From a virus, in IMG/VR virus record IMGVR_UViG_3300021963_000444, positions 1 through 31,317 of that record: a stretch of DNA of 31,317 nt; one strand, given 5' to 3'. How positions within the stretch are numbered: the stretch's first letter is position 1; each line of letters opens with the position of its first letter. The notes under the pieces were generated by a model. The model was not told the origin of the DNA. It saw nothing but the letters and a program-made list of their open reading frames with translations, and did no database searches. This document shows positions 14,801 through 20,541 of this stretch, piece by piece. The position numbers and the translations under genes are program-made.

Positions 14801-15184
14801 TGGCCCTGCGCCCGCAGCCAGTCGCTTGTCGATTTCCGCCTGGCGCTCTTGAGGCGAAGGCTGGTAGTTTTCTAAAACGCTTTTGGGTTCCGGCTTTAAA
14901 AATGATCCGATGCGGGAGATCAAGCCTGGCGCGTTGGGGTTGGTGGGCGCAGCAGCGGCCATGATGGCCGAGCCAAAGTCATCGCCGCTTGGGCTGTAGT
15001 CCGCAGAGACCTGTTGCGGGGCTGCGGCCTGGCGCACCGGGGCCGGGCGCGGTTGCTGGACGTCTACCTTAAACGGGGTGACGTCGCGCCGCCCTTGGGG
15101 CTGCGATACAACGGCGTCTTGCTCCCACCACTTTTCGTTTGGAGCTTCAACAACAGCATCGTTTTCCCACCAGTTTTTTGCCAT
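8861..15184 (-). CDS. Giant polyvalent internal virion protein (2107 aa) with metallopeptidase-like and ADP-ribosyltransferase-like domains
   Basis: The N-terminus carries the motif WWENDAVV (5-12), repeated as WWEQDAVV (19-26), a signature at the start of many large phage internal proteins. Residues ~290-355 and ~450-475 are Ala/Gly-rich hydrophobic stretches that could insert in membrane during ejection. Residues ~560-870 are low-complexity linker. At ~885-985 there is an HExxH site (SWHEGFHIAERI, H895/E896/H899) with a downstream EMTADFMG (E975) that could be the third zinc ligand, so a zincin peptidase. Residues ~1120-1250 match the ADP-ribosyltransferase-like domain of polyvalent proteins (VARHYSTTP, YGQGLKGAERTRL, RVYFYVDQGAGIRPESGVGG, FESAVINAGFDGY). 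Residues ~1560-1900 form a long conserved helical region (GPKIGFGFYSNLTGNFEPIT) of unknown role. AAGG precedes the start; its stop lies 11 bp before the ferritin gene. Its position after the small internal proteins fits an ejected protein delivering effectors to the host. Domain calls are by eye. Confidence 0.85.
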   Translation of the reverse strand: MAKNWWENDAVVEAPNEKWWEQDAVVSQPQGRRDVTPFKVDVQQPRPAPVRQAAAPQQVSADYSPSGDDFGSAIMAAAAPTNPNAPGLISRIGSFLKPEPKSVLENYQPSPQERQAEIDKRLAAGAGPISKQTMATADLVRSTRGTSQAVASKDATVNRVVQLLDEKKAPAELANLFERANDPAVALGAQQQKANEFRTAGEWAADTFSGLGQGVTSLVQLPTNLIAPGSNLGGILRDTQKELQAQESDVLKAQRAELSARVKNEDGFLGKYFTTVESLVTNPALGLSEAVKQVPNFLAVLRLAQLGGAVAGGSVAAASRVSPTVALSEAISGGAIQAGARTAGTFAGGFTANAVMTSGDAAGNVYETLTDPKKTPTSNWEQNPDYQKLLVENLVKRGRTEEQARGEIAKVRELSKDLDAMGDLKNLPGYKDYKLAQKEAIDEIATSKARLAGLIVLPLAAFGFMGAEATLVARGAGRGLAEAATPKGAAKVFAKEFFGEQIEEGGTQAGGNILIQTVNPKQALLEGVPEAMGTAAVTSAPFSAAAVGQQVRDALNRPAPAVDLAADAYARRALDVQSYDANIIRPDQTAKVQRDQTNLQQSTTADAAAAAADSLSGSLNELLVPSTAITPLPLEPTFRVGEMTPSVGRAGPGFDASALTPSGRLIEPGLDLSIPATAGQVVEPTLDLNAPAAEINQATEQQFGLDKLRINAPRPQSIQGTPVADLTDDQLQVITGDETVAPISRRSAAIELTARQDEAGAFTQRAAPQATGAPSTVSYAGETLDTSRTSFGLGDAQGRVSDAPVTGAGATARAELQARLDRAAAIHGVAVPTLTAPTPENEAAVSIVADALGGVGLVNKVVAYSDPDGADGFELGGVIAVNTESQKGIAHTSWHEGFHIAERIAAADTAAGRTDTPAQQYVASIHGLFGEMSDEGKRAYISNFLNKEELDSIQDPVAREARITEMLTEPKTRSEMTADFMGNRATDKRFLASLAKADPKGFGDFVKKWIGILDGMIARLRGVRARSNLESVKVDSYLKDLNRAKMVARDALVAYRNGTLQQLAPTTTPPAMSLRQGEINAPTIGTRGSENLPGPTAQDRPGFSEDGGGPTPTYGTARTGAISVVARHYSTTPRQTLSGAYYGQGLKGAERTRLDSSTDPRLKNRVYFYVDQGAGIRPESGVGGYAHETKLDNIYDPQTRLIKPQADANAFESAVINAGFDGYIAPFGNGQSAVVLLGQKHKAVPVKQIGQPRAAALPAEAAPTTLKKGLLTREASQVDTGNIPGSRMRMGTLEIPAGQVEAANTEMTRIGSEIRFAKRQAAPARVMFEVAPDPNNLDLNTRWDAVPFERKIEISQRVAAKIMPQVFRLAGVRAKMTTQLGGYLEKTSPSFAAILPSTASAEQLMDVARLGGFGLTQEEMMVLDSKPFEGSSLTGLITITLPENMQDQESVHSVYQAIRQVSPENIKGHTTVGKEMVLAVPSDRMADLVSKIQGALGRRPEGFIINAAEGQSAFVSNKEYDYDSENGNLTPELLAKRTEARRIREEASAAIEAELAADESSDGRKINTGVYRAVAEAFNLTQVEYDATALPLMLGGTGNKTFRAPKIGGIPEVVQWLTNRRLESGLPILNLNKAQDRTTLAKLMASEAVAAIRSAGNAVEWYDETVEKMLRIMAVKYPELNTDPNARNAFLIAVAISSQTMDVEANLTFASSQYEAYRTTGKFPEIGQGKSIPAMTKNFALANRVMADMGPDLLRRFLQTEFTKRELETVGFPIGGESMDEKILGSAIFGPKIGFGFYSNLTGNFEPITMDMWFMRLVGRLTGTLPAFDPVLFPKQVAKLRAALAETGPAEIGVYAAQFDPAAVQAAMETDEGAIALARQVSSLHNRQFIKQREAFDSGTRIKTPLVGAAGAILKSADKPTDAPSSGGERQRLRDVTRQMVAMVEQQIGKRVPPAALQALVWYPEQELYKKLGVDLAVTSQDYAGAAKLLLTKEGFDGKQIDTAAQSGPGPARQVAGKQNARADGQTGQPTRPTGPLQGAERESFIQARTSLEDVFAGLDKRGLAKTNMESIVARRTDAAQIKYVQENFNDILIQLEDADKVKINCK

Positions 15185-15189
15185 GAGAT

Positions 15190-16791
15190 TTAACCTTTTG
15201 TGCGGATGGAACCGTCAGGTGCTTTGTATCGCGTACCGCTCTTTAGCTTTGCAAGGTCTGCCGCCGATTTAGGCTCAGGCAAACTTCCCGCTGGCACTAC
15301 CCCCTTGGGCACAGGCGCTGGCGCAGGGGGTGGTTTCTTAGCTTCCAAAGCGCCCCGCTGCAATGCTAGAGCCTGGTCGCGTACCGCCACGGCGTCATCC
15401 ATGCTCTTTTGCCAGGCGGCTTGGGATTCTTTCGTACTTCCCTTGCCATTATCTATAAGCGATTTAATCGTCGCATTGGAAGCGTTGATAACGGTACTAA
15501 GTTTTTCAGTGCTTTTATCGCTAAGTGATCCACCTTTAATTTCAGCGTCGATTTTTTCAATGTCTTTGCCGTACTTCCTAGCCAACGCGCCAGCCTGGCC
15601 AGCCTGTGCCTTGTTCTCATCAATCTGCGATCTGCCCAGGGGTGTGGTAGAGCTCTCGCCAAGGTACTGGTTGTATTTTTCACCGCCTTCGATGTTGATA
15701 ATCGGCTTGCCTTCTGCTGCCGCAACCGCGCCGGAGCCTATGCCCATTTTGGTAGCGCCAGATAAGACGCCTTGGCCAACGCCAGTTTTGAAATTAACTA
15801 GGCCAGCATCAGCCGTGGCTTTAGTCCCTTTGGCTGCGGCCTCGCCAGCTTGTGCCAGGTTCTCGCTGATCATTGAACCACCCACAGCCGTGGCCGAGTT
15901 GCTGCCGGAGTACTGGTTGATCGCCGTGCCGTCTTTGACATCGTACACGGGTTTGCCTTCTGAGGCCGCAACCGCGCCAGCGCCTGTGCCCAATGGGGTA
16001 GTGCCAGCTAGGACGCCTTGACCAACGCCAGTTTTGAAATTAATTCCACCAGCTTTGGCTGTGGCCTCGCTTGCTTTTGCCAGGTTCTCGGTGATCATTG
16101 AACCACCCACAGCCGTGGCCTCGTTTTTGCCGGTGTACTGGTTGATCGCCGTGCCGTCTTTGACATCGTACACGGGTTTGCCTTGTGAGGCCCCAACCGC
16201 GCCAGCGCCTTTGTCCAATGGGATAGTGCCACCTAAGACGCCTTGGCCAACGTCAATCTCAAAGCCAGCTTGGCGACCTTGCATTACTTCTTTGTAATCC
16301 TTTTTGAGCGCATAAACTTCTTGGAGTCTGCCCAGCTCTTTTCTTTTTAAAGCAAACTCTTCTTTCAAAGCCTGGGGTACTTCCGTCACAGTTTGCACGC
16401 CATACGTATCATCAAGCGTTTTACCAATTGGTCGTGCAAACTCACTTAGGTCGCCAGTCTTATTAGCTTTATAAAACTTGTTGTAGTCGTCTTCTGAATA
16501 CCCAAGTGTATTGGCAGCCATGTTCGCGGCTCTGCCGCCAGGGGCGAGGTCTTCTATCTGAACACCCTGGTCCTTGCCAGCGCCAGCGCGCCCTTCCATC
16601 TGCTGGGCGGCTGTACGCTTGTAAAGTGCGTCTTGCTCAGCCCGATACTCGCGCCTGTCCTGTTCTAGCTTATCGCGGTAATCGCGGTCGGCCTCGCGCT
16701 CCTGAGCGCGCAAGAGAAAACTGCCCACAGTGGAACCGGAGTTGGCAATCCCTTGCCCAACACTGGCCCAGATTAAACCTTGGCCTGCCAT
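15190..16791 (-). CDS. Internal virion protein with three ~75-aa tandem repeats (533 aa)
   Basis: An N-terminal hydrophobic/small-residue segment (IWASVGQGIANSGSTVGSFL) is followed by a long charged coiled coil (~28-60, EREADRDYRDKLEQDRREYR). Then come three tandem repeats at ~177-251, 252-333 and 334-400, each beginning VGQGVL(G/A/S)G and containing SGAVAA-type and GKP(V/I) segments, with an NQY core and an SxI..N end. Repeats 1 and 2 are almost identical at the DNA level; repeat 3 is diverged. The C-terminal third is helical and then Pro/Lys-rich, ending KAPDGSIRTKG. I do not recognise a named family. Placement between the small internal proteins and the giant polyvalent ones, and the repeat/coiled-coil build, suggest a structural component of the ejected core. 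AAGGAA lies six bases upstream of the start. Confidence 0.78.
   Translation of the reverse strand: MAGQGLIWASVGQGIANSGSTVGSFLLRAQEREADRDYRDKLEQDRREYRAEQDALYKRTAAQQMEGRAGAGKDQGVQIEDLAPGGRAANMAANTLGYSEDDYNKFYKANKTGDLSEFARPIGKTLDDTYGVQTVTEVPQALKEEFALKRKELGRLQEVYALKKDYKEVMQGRQAGFEIDVGQGVLGGTIPLDKGAGAVGASQGKPVYDVKDGTAINQYTGKNEATAVGGSMITENLAKASEATAKAGGINFKTGVGQGVLAGTTPLGTGAGAVAASEGKPVYDVKDGTAINQYSGSNSATAVGGSMISENLAQAGEAAAKGTKATADAGLVNFKTGVGQGVLSGATKMGIGSGAVAAAEGKPIINIEGGEKYNQYLGESSTTPLGRSQIDENKAQAGQAGALARKYGKDIEKIDAEIKGGSLSDKSTEKLSTVINASNATIKSLIDNGKGSTKESQAAWQKSMDDAVAVRDQALALQRGALEAKKPPPAPAPVPKGVVPAGSLPEPKSAADLAKLKSGTRYKAPDGSIRTKG
15592..16263 (-). repeat. Three in-frame tandem repeats, 225-nt period between first two
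   Basis: Units lie at about 16263-16039, 16038-15793 and 15792-15592 within the 533-residue protein. Between the first two units, 50 nt are identical (15910-15959 and 16135-16184) and a further 40-nt block differs at one base (15856-15895 and 16081-16120). Both matches are offset by exactly 225 nt, showing a recent in-frame duplication. The third unit is recognisable mainly at protein level. Confidence 0.9.
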
Positions 16792-16809
16792 AATAAATTC
16801 CTTTGTTTC

Positions 16810-17064
16810 TTATCTGTACTTATTGATGAGACCGGTTGGCGCTGGCCGTGGTTTGCGGTATTCGGCAACCATAACATCAGCATCTTTTTTAGGGTTCCAG
16901 TTCATTCCTGTGTACGGAGTTGCAGCAGCAGCAGCACGCTCTCTATTAAAATTTGGAGTTGCGGCCCAGCCAGTTGGCTCGGGGGCCGCCTTTGCGGGGG
17001 CTGACCGCCGAGTTTGACCGCGTTGCAGCGTTAACTGGGGCCGAGGTGCGCCGCCTGATGCCAT
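16810..17064 (-). CDS. Small basic virion-associated protein with ATPYTG...NKY C-terminal motif (84 aa)
   Basis: The N-terminal half is basic and proline-rich (RPQLTLQRGQTRRSAPAKAA), likely disordered. Residues 46-83 carry AAAATPYTGMNWNPKKDADV and end PTGLINKYR. The same motif closes the 341-residue protein at 17520-18545, so the two proteins share a C-terminal module. A strong AAGGAG lies seven bases before the start. It is clustered with internal virion protein genes and separated by 2 bp from its upstream neighbour. A role as a small linker or scaffolding component is plausible; no function is known to me. Confidence 0.72.
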   Translation of the reverse strand: MASGGAPRPQLTLQRGQTRRSAPAKAAPEPTGWAATPNFNRERAAAAATPYTGMNWNPKKDADVMVAEYRKPRPAPTGLINKYR

Positions 17065-17066
17065 AG

Positions 17067-17501
17067 TTATGCTCCTTGGGAAAAGACCGCTGGGTCTATC
17101 TTATCCATCCCCTGTTGAAGCTGGCTGGTGTCCACGCCGTTCTCGCCTAAATAGCGCAAGAGCATGTTCTTGAATGCGCCAGCCGCGTTTTGTGGAGTGA
17201 TATCCATTTTGGCTGCTTGACCGATGTCAATCACTTCTTTCAGAATTGCCATTGCCAACAAACCAATCAGCTCACGCGGCACGGTGCCTTCAGTGCGCTC
17301 ATCGACCGTGCTAGTGATTTCGTAAGCAATGTTGCCCAGGGCTTCGGTTTTATCCGTTGCTACGCGCAATTGTTGAGCTACATCACCGGCTGCCTTTTTT
17401 TCATAAAGCACGCGCATGGCAAATTTAAGTGCCCGCAAAAAAGCCGGGTTGTTTTCATCAACCGGTTGTGATTGATCGCCCGCAGGCATTTGTTGAGCCA
17501 T
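17067..17501 (-). CDS. Conserved helical phage protein, probably virion/internal-core associated (144 aa)
   Basis: The protein is predicted almost entirely helical and soluble. After a disordered Gln/Pro-rich start (MAQQMPAGDQSQPVDENNPA) it reads ALKFAMRVLYEKKAAGDVAQ, with further helices at IGLLAMAILKEVIDIGQAAK and AFKNMLLRYLGENG. It has no catalytic motif and no clear membrane span. Its place between the tail/lysis genes and the giant proteins is typical of small internal-core or scaffolding proteins of podoviruses. AAGGA lies just upstream of the ATG. Family assignment needs a profile search; the function is not assigned. Confidence 0.75.
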   Translation of the reverse strand: MAQQMPAGDQSQPVDENNPAFLRALKFAMRVLYEKKAAGDVAQQLRVATDKTEALGNIAYEITSTVDERTEGTVPRELIGLLAMAILKEVIDIGQAAKMDITPQNAAGAFKNMLLRYLGENGVDTSQLQQGMDKIDPAVFSQGA

Positions 17502-17519
17502 GATAAATCCTTTCGTTTA

Positions 17520-18545
17520 TTAGCCTTGGCTAGGTAACATATATTTGTTAACTATTCCGGCGGGCTGTTTGTTTGCGGCACTACGAATGTAGTAGTCGCT
17601 AATAATCTTGTCGGCTGCTGCTGACGGGTTCCAACCACTTCCCGTGTACGGTGTTGCCGCAGCAATTCTTCGCAATTCGGAAAAATCTTGAATTGTGCCC
17701 CTGCCTTCTTCTGCACGCGCACGGATTTCAGCCGCTTTTTCGTCGTTGTATTTGCGCTCATCTTCGGCGGCACTTGCCGCGCCCATGCCTGCAACCAAGC
17801 TACCGCCCACTTGAGCGCCGGTCATAATAGTGGCCGCTTTCAAAGATGGGTCTAGGGAGGCCCACCATGACGGGGCTGCGGCTGGGGCTACGCCTGGAAG
17901 CGCGCCTGCTGCGGGTAAGGCGTTGGCTGCCCCCGGTTGGACAAGAGCGTAAGGGTTTACGCTGCTGCCAAGGCCAACATCCCCGGCGGCGCTCATGCCA
18001 TTGGTTATCAGTCCTTGACTGGTACTGCCGCCCGCAGTTAGCCCCGTGCCAGCGGTGGGGGCAGCCGCCGCGACCTGGGTATCCCCAAGGGCAGCAACGT
18101 TAGAAGAAGAAGCGCCAGGAATGGTTGCGCCACTGGGGGTTAGAGCGGCACCAGCGCCACTTTGAAGCGCTTGTGTCATAGCTGCGGAATTGCCACCAGC
18201 CGTATAAGCAGTACCAAAAGAGTTACCAATACCACTGGCTGCTTCGCCAAAATTACCGGCCAAGGTGGAAGACCAAGCGCTAGAAAGCGTTTCCGCCGCA
18301 CTGGCCACACCGGTCCCCATGCCTGATAAGAAACTTCCTCCGCCCGCCGCTTGCCCAAAGCCCCCGGCCAGCGCCGCACCTCCAAAGTAAATAGCGCCAG
18401 CGATCAGGATGGCTTTACCAATGGGCGAATTGGCGATTCCTCTGGCCAAATCACCAACTCCGTCAGCCACGTTTTTGACGACGTTTATGGCACCTTTGAC
18501 GACGTCGCCAATAGCGTCGCCGATTCCTTGGACTACTTTTGACAT
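17520..18545 (-). CDS. Membrane-active internal virion protein, Gly/Ala-rich (341 aa)
   Basis: The N-terminus has an amphipathic repeat pattern (VVQGIGDAIGDVVKGAINVV, then KNVADGVGDLARGIANS), followed by a hydrophobic segment AILIAGAIYFGGAALAGGFG. A long Ala/Gly/Ser/Thr-rich tract without charges fills the middle (~65-230). A short charged helix follows (AAEDERKYNDEKAAEIRARA). The last ~45 residues (AAATPYTGSGWNP at ~295, then PAGIVNKY) match the C-terminus of the small protein at 16810-17064. This build resembles small ejection proteins of podoviruses that insert in the host envelope to make a DNA conduit, comparable in role to T7 gp14, although no sequence homology is claimed. It lies 2 bp downstream of the acetyltransferase gene. 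Confidence 0.75.
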   Translation of the reverse strand: MSKVVQGIGDAIGDVVKGAINVVKNVADGVGDLARGIANSPIGKAILIAGAIYFGGAALAGGFGQAAGGGSFLSGMGTGVASAAETLSSAWSSTLAGNFGEAASGIGNSFGTAYTAGGNSAAMTQALQSGAGAALTPSGATIPGASSSNVAALGDTQVAAAAPTAGTGLTAGGSTSQGLITNGMSAAGDVGLGSSVNPYALVQPGAANALPAAGALPGVAPAAAPSWWASLDPSLKAATIMTGAQVGGSLVAGMGAASAAEDERKYNDEKAAEIRARAEEGRGTIQDFSELRRIAAATPYTGSGWNPSAAADKIISDYYIRSAANKQPAGIVNKYMLPSQG

Positions 18546-18547
18546 GA

Positions 18548-18988
18548 TTAAATTCCTCTTACGTATGAAAGGGTTACGGTTTCCCTGGAAAAACCAAGGT
18601 GTTTTAAAAAGCGGACTAAACGCGGGTCTGCATTTGGTTCCAAACTAAGCACAGCCACTTTGATTGCAGACCGGCTCTTAATCCATTTGGCAAATTCACG
18701 GATCAATTTGACGCCAGCGCCCTTGACCAGGGAGTAGTACAAAAGCACCGAGCACTGCATCTTGTCGTACCAAAAACTTTTCTGTACACAAGCTCCAAAC
18801 ACTGCTACCACTTTGCCATCTTCGTCTTCTGCGACCCAGGCAAAGTGCGCTGGGTTGATACAGGCGTTGGCCATGCGCGCCATTGCTTCGCGGTCAATGT
18901 TGACCGGCAAAGGGTTGTTCGACACGGAGATCACCGCTATCTCTACGATAGCCGGGACATCCTGGGGCTTGGCTTTTCTGTAGATCAT
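18548..18988 (-). CDS. GNAT-family N-acetyltransferase (146 aa)
   Basis: This is a typical GNAT layout. The N-terminal strand-helix is MIYRKAKPQDVPAIVEIA; a central strand pair is HFAWVAEDEDGKVVAVFGAC; an acetyl-CoA pyrophosphate loop is LVKGAGVKLIREFAKW (the R/Q-x-x-G-x-G/A position reads VKGAGV); and a late strand is AVLSLEPNADPRLVRFLKHL, GF. The length is normal for the family. The transferase would use acetyl-CoA to acetylate an amine on an unknown target. Its ATG region overlaps the end of the following-numbered internal protein gene (4 bp), so it is co-translated with structural genes. In this position it could modify a virion protein, or be a packaged effector. The substrate cannot be read from sequence. 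Confidence 0.85.
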   Translation of the reverse strand: MIYRKAKPQDVPAIVEIAVISVSNNPLPVNIDREAMARMANACINPAHFAWVAEDEDGKVVAVFGACVQKSFWYDKMQCSVLLYYSLVKGAGVKLIREFAKWIKSRSAIKVAVLSLEPNADPRLVRFLKHLGFSRETVTLSYVRGI

Positions 18989-19968
18989 GGTGTAAGCGGA
19001 GGGACGTTAGCCCCGTAAAACTTATTGGCCCAAGTAATCTGGGCATTTGCGTAACTTATCAAATTGGTGATAGCCGTGGTTTGAGCTGCCGAAGTCAAAG
19101 TAGAAGCCCGAATCGATTCGACGCCCAGCATCGTAGTGTTACTGAGCTGGGCCGCAAACGCCGCTGGGATTTTTGCTTTATCTTGGTCGTACTGAAAGCC
19201 CAGTTCTTTCATCCGAGCCACGTTTGCGTTGGTTTGAATATCTGTTTGTTGAGTACGGTCAAGCTCGGCTTGGCTGCTAACAAAATTTTGTCTTGCGGTT
19301 TCTAAAGCCGTCGTAGCAGCAATACTCTTATCAGCCAAAGCCACTTGATTAGCACGGTCAAGCGCGGCTTGAGTACCGGCAAATGTCTGTTGCCCTGTTT
19401 GTATTGATGTTTGCTGTTCGCGGCTAAGCGAATTCTGGGCAGCATCAAAATTCTGCTGAGCCTTGGCCAGGTTGGCCGTGGCTTCCACGCTCTTGTCCGT
19501 AAGAGCTGTTTGCTGCGCGCGGTCCAGTTGCGATTGGGCAGCCTGGAAGTTTTGAGTGACCTGTGTTTGGTCAGCGGTAAATGCTTGCTGATTGCCCAGC
19601 AGGCCAAACTGATTTGCCGCTTGCGTGTTGCTCATACCAACGGTGTTTTGATTGTTGGTGTTTGTGAGGGCGCGGTTGGAAAATGTATTTGCGTCAGCAG
19701 TGGCAATAGGAATAGCGCGGTCCAACATGGCTGCGACACCGGCACCCTGATTGATAGAGCTGTTGACCAGGCCGCGTGCGGCCATGCCCTGGGTCGCCTG
19801 AGTGCGGGCCTGCTGCATCAACGGGTTGTCCTGGGCCATGATGCCCTGAAGCTGGCCAGACACTGTCTCTGTCGGCTTGTCCACCTGAGACGTAACGGCC
19901 TGGAAAGTTTGGGCCTGGTTCGCCGGGGCGTTAATGTTGCCTACGTCGAAAGGGTTTGTTGTAGCCAT
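18985..19968 (-). CDS. Coiled-coil internal virion protein with 55-aa A-B-A-B repeats (327 aa)
   Basis: The N-terminus is polar (MATTNPFDVGNINAPANQAQ), followed by a helical section with QARTQATQGMAARGLVNSS, a motif I associate with phage internal or portal-associated proteins. Residues 141-250 contain two copies of a 55-residue unit: F-x-x-x-Q-x-x-L-D-R-A-x-Q-x-A-L-x-D-K-S then a shorter F...EQQT/TQQT block with IQT. The copies occupy 141-195 and 196-250 and are Gln/Ala-rich coiled coil. The C-terminus (ITNLISYANAQITWANKFYG) is helical. It is the first gene after the lysozyme terminator, with GGAG upstream of the start. It is probably an ejected core protein; it is similar in layout, not sequence, to T7-type inner-core proteins. 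Confidence 0.78.
   Translation of the reverse strand: MATTNPFDVGNINAPANQAQTFQAVTSQVDKPTETVSGQLQGIMAQDNPLMQQARTQATQGMAARGLVNSSINQGAGVAAMLDRAIPIATADANTFSNRALTNTNNQNTVGMSNTQAANQFGLLGNQQAFTADQTQVTQNFQAAQSQLDRAQQTALTDKSVEATANLAKAQQNFDAAQNSLSREQQTSIQTGQQTFAGTQAALDRANQVALADKSIAATTALETARQNFVSSQAELDRTQQTDIQTNANVARMKELGFQYDQDKAKIPAAFAAQLSNTTMLGVESIRASTLTSAAQTTAITNLISYANAQITWANKFYGANVPPLTP
19219..19548 (-). repeat. Two 165-nt in-frame repeat units (A-B-A-B)
   Basis: Units correspond to residues 141-195 and 196-250 of the coiled-coil protein. Each has a 33-residue part with the LDRA.Q.AL.DKS core and a 22-residue part with the QQT.IQT core. The similarity is visible mainly at protein level. Confidence 0.8.
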
Positions 19969-19983
19969 TGTTGCTCCACATGT

Positions 19984-20009
19984 AAAAAAAGCCGCTATCA
20001 GGCGGCTTT
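19984..20009 (-). terminator. Rho-independent terminator after lysozyme gene
   Basis: Read on the minus strand, AAAGCCGC pairs perfectly with GCGGCTTT around a six-base CTGATA loop and runs into a T-rich tail (plus-strand A run 19984-19990). It lies 56 bp beyond the lysozyme stop and only 15 bp before the next start codon, leaving no room for a promoter behind it. It probably attenuates rather than fully stops transcription into the internal protein genes. Confidence 0.88.
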
Positions 20010-20010
20010 C

Positions 20011-20031
20011 TGCGGGCGCACTGCCCCCGCA
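20011..20031 (-). other. Upstream hairpin preceding the terminator
   Basis: Six-base arms TGCGGG/CCCGCA enclose a nine-base loop immediately before the terminator in the direction of late transcription. It may stabilise the 3' end of the lysis message or aid termination. On its own it is a modest structure. Confidence 0.45.
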
Positions 20032-20064
20032 AAGATTTTATGTCAATCCCCGGCCCCGGTCAAT

Positions 20065-20541
20065 TTAACCCAGGAACAGGGCGCGCTCGTCAATCCGGCG
20101 GTTTTGCAAACCTTTCAGCGGCTTGCCCCCGGCCATACAGTATTTGGCAAATTCCGCAGCAGCGCCTTCCTTATCGCCCCGTAGCAGTTTCTGGCGAAGC
20201 GTACTACGCTGGAGTGTCCCAAGGCCGCAGTTAAATGAAAAGCTAACAAGCCCATCAAACATACCCTGTGTAAGAGGGACAGGACAGAACCGTTCCACCC
20301 CGCGTTCAAATCGCTCAAGATCGGCTGCAAGAATTCCATTTACTTCTTCCATGGTGAATTGGCGGTTATCTTCTGGCCGAAGCGGGAAAGCGTCCCGCTC
20401 CTCCAACTTTAACCGGCCTTGCTCGGGGTAAAGCACATGGCCTACCCCTATGGTCCAGAGCTTGGCTGGGCACCGGTAAGCACGCGTCCTGGTGCCTTCG
20501 TGGTGCTTAATGATCCCAAGGGCTTTGTTTGAGGTTTTCAT
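20065..20541 (-). CDS. Endolysin, GH24 (T4/lambdoid-type) lysozyme (158 aa)
   Basis: It cleaves the glycan strands of peptidoglycan at the end of infection. The N-terminal catalytic region reads IIKHHEGTRTRAYRCPAKLW then TIGVGH: the catalytic Glu is in HHEG (E15), the Thr is in TIGVGH, and the position that is Asp in T4 lysozyme is Cys here (YRCPA). That E-C-T arrangement is common in GH24 phage enzymes. Further signature parts are GMFDGLVSFSFNCGLGTLQR and the C-terminal LKGLQNRRIDERALFLG. Length is normal. There is no signal peptide or SAR segment, so it should stay in the cytoplasm until a holin releases it. The start overlaps the stop of the upstream holin-like gene (ATGA). Confidence 0.95.
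   Translation of the reverse strand: MKTSNKALGIIKHHEGTRTRAYRCPAKLWTIGVGHVLYPEQGRLKLEERDAFPLRPEDNRQFTMEEVNGILAADLERFERGVERFCPVPLTQGMFDGLVSFSFNCGLGTLQRSTLRQKLLRGDKEGAAAEFAKYCMAGGKPLKGLQNRRIDERALFLG

Noticed and set aside
3021-15184. N4-type virion RNA polymerase as identity of a giant gene
   Set aside because: The capsid suggests N4-like relatives, but neither giant protein shows polymerase motifs I recognise, and both are far shorter than the N4 enzyme.
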